A program made the translations under genes and the position numbers. The notes under the pieces are model-generated. The model searched no databases. It saw nothing but the letters and a program-made list of their open reading frames with translations, and was not told the DNA's origin. This document shows positions 63,697 through 64,000 of a stretch of 64,000 bases of DNA, in pieces (position 1 is the first letter of the stretch; each line of letters starts with the position of its first letter). The stretch comes from Salegentibacter salarius. GTDB taxonomy: Bacteria > Bacteroidota > Bacteroidia > Flavobacteriales > Flavobacteriaceae. The stretch covers positions 24,415-88,414 of the forward strand of contig NZ_FVZF01000013.1 of assembly GCF_900168265.1 (NCBI RefSeq), written 5' to 3'.

Positions 63697-64000
63697 TTAA
63701 GCAAAAATTGTGGTTAATCTATATAAGAAGAATTCAACATTTTTCACTCCTCTAAACTGAGCCCTAAACGCTTTTATTTTTGCATTAAAGGATTCTGCTG
63801 AAGCGTTGGTACTTCTGTTGATAAAGTAATTGAGAATAGATCTGTAATTAAGGGTAATGGTGTTGGCTATGGTATTAAAAGCCTTAAACCCCGTCTCCTC
63901 CACATCCTTGTACCAGTGAGCTAGTTTTGTATAAGCCCCTTCTTTTGATTTAGCATTGTTAAATATATTTCTAAGTCTTTGTGTAAGCTTAAATGCCAAC
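63697..64000 (-). mobile_element. ISL3/ISAon1-like transposase, C-terminal part, cut by window edge
   Basis: About 100 C-terminal residues of a DDE transposase are present, ending at the TAA at 63699-63697. The block TNASAESFNAKIKAFRAQFR followed by GVKNVEFFLYRL matches the end of ISL3-superfamily transposases, where the Glu of AESFN is the last catalytic acid. In Bacteroidota such proteins are often named ISAon1-family. The reading frame is open to the window edge, so the rest lies to the right. The IS terminal repeat would be expected between 63650 and 63697, but I could not identify it. It is not possible to say whether the element is intact. Confidence 0.8.

Noticed and set aside
63488..63700. 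Plus-strand ORF of 70 codons over the second tRNA-Val
   Set aside because: It reads straight through the tRNA and its terminator; the apparent protein is a by-product of the tRNA sequence.
63258..64000. Prophage or integrative element at the tRNA
   Set aside because: No integrase, phage gene or repeated tRNA end is visible inside the window; only a transposase fragment is present.

Overview
The window looks like a chromosome segment of a member of the Flavobacteriaceae (Bacteroidota). The evidence is the gldB-gldC gliding genes, a SusC/SusD pair, a type B T9SS sorting domain, fused SecDF, DUF2911 and DUF192 lipoproteins, -7 elements of the TAnnTTTG type, and almost no Shine-Dalgarno sequences. 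The overall feel is of the Gramella/Salegentibacter group of marine flavobacteria, but that is inference and the genus was not established. Most of the window is core genome. The clearly accessory pieces are a two-gene Xre-ImmA/IrrE plus DUF4411 module (42321-43960), a family of intergenic inverted-repeat elements, and a transposase fragment beside a tRNA cluster at the right edge.

Layout. 1-2505: truncated nadE (minus) diverges from gldB-gldC and a small unknown gene. 2502-3953: engB and an alpha/beta hydrolase (minus). 4171-20158: a complete division and cell wall (dcw) cluster on the plus strand, in the order mraZ, rsmH, ftsL-like, ftsI, murE, mraY, murD, ftsW, murG, murC, ftsQ, ftsA, ftsZ, with a probable MraZ operator in front and a strong terminator behind. 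20240-25749: a minus-strand run with a small membrane protein, a lipoprotein pyrophosphatase, an unknown lipoprotein, a HerA-like ATPase, an exported LD-carboxypeptidase and a PBP4-type D,D-carboxypeptidase. 25919-32632: SusC, SusD, then a lipoprotein amidase and an M14 carboxypeptidase. 32690-42105: queE, DUF2911, a small unknown gene, gyrB, an outer-membrane-like protein, mdh and secDF.

42321-43960 is the accessory two-gene module. 44049-47878 (minus) holds DUF192, lgt, yidD, cysS and folE. 48010-49851 is a secreted T9SS substrate. 50011-57377 (minus) holds gltD, gltB and an acyl-CoA dehydrogenase. 57471-63191 (plus) holds anmK, a Glu/Leu/Phe/Val-type dehydrogenase, exbB, exbD, tonB-like and folC. 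63258-63605 carries two identical tRNA-Val(UAC) genes with a decayed tRNA-like sequence between them. 63697-64000 is the C-terminal end of an ISL3/ISAon1-like transposase that runs off the window.

How the parts work together. The dcw cluster makes lipid II with meso-DAP and builds the divisome. The exported hydrolases around 23-32 kb, plus cytoplasmic AnmK, could trim and recycle the wall. ExbB/ExbD/TonB would energise receptors such as the SusC protein. Lgt and SecDF serve the many lipoproteins and secreted proteins. The best candidate for a less-described system is the predicted toxin-antitoxin-like pair at 42321-43960. The most striking non-coding signals are the 62-128 bp paired-hairpin repeats at 12085, 33349, 36682 and 49853, and the 10-bp-periodic GTGG operator before mraZ.
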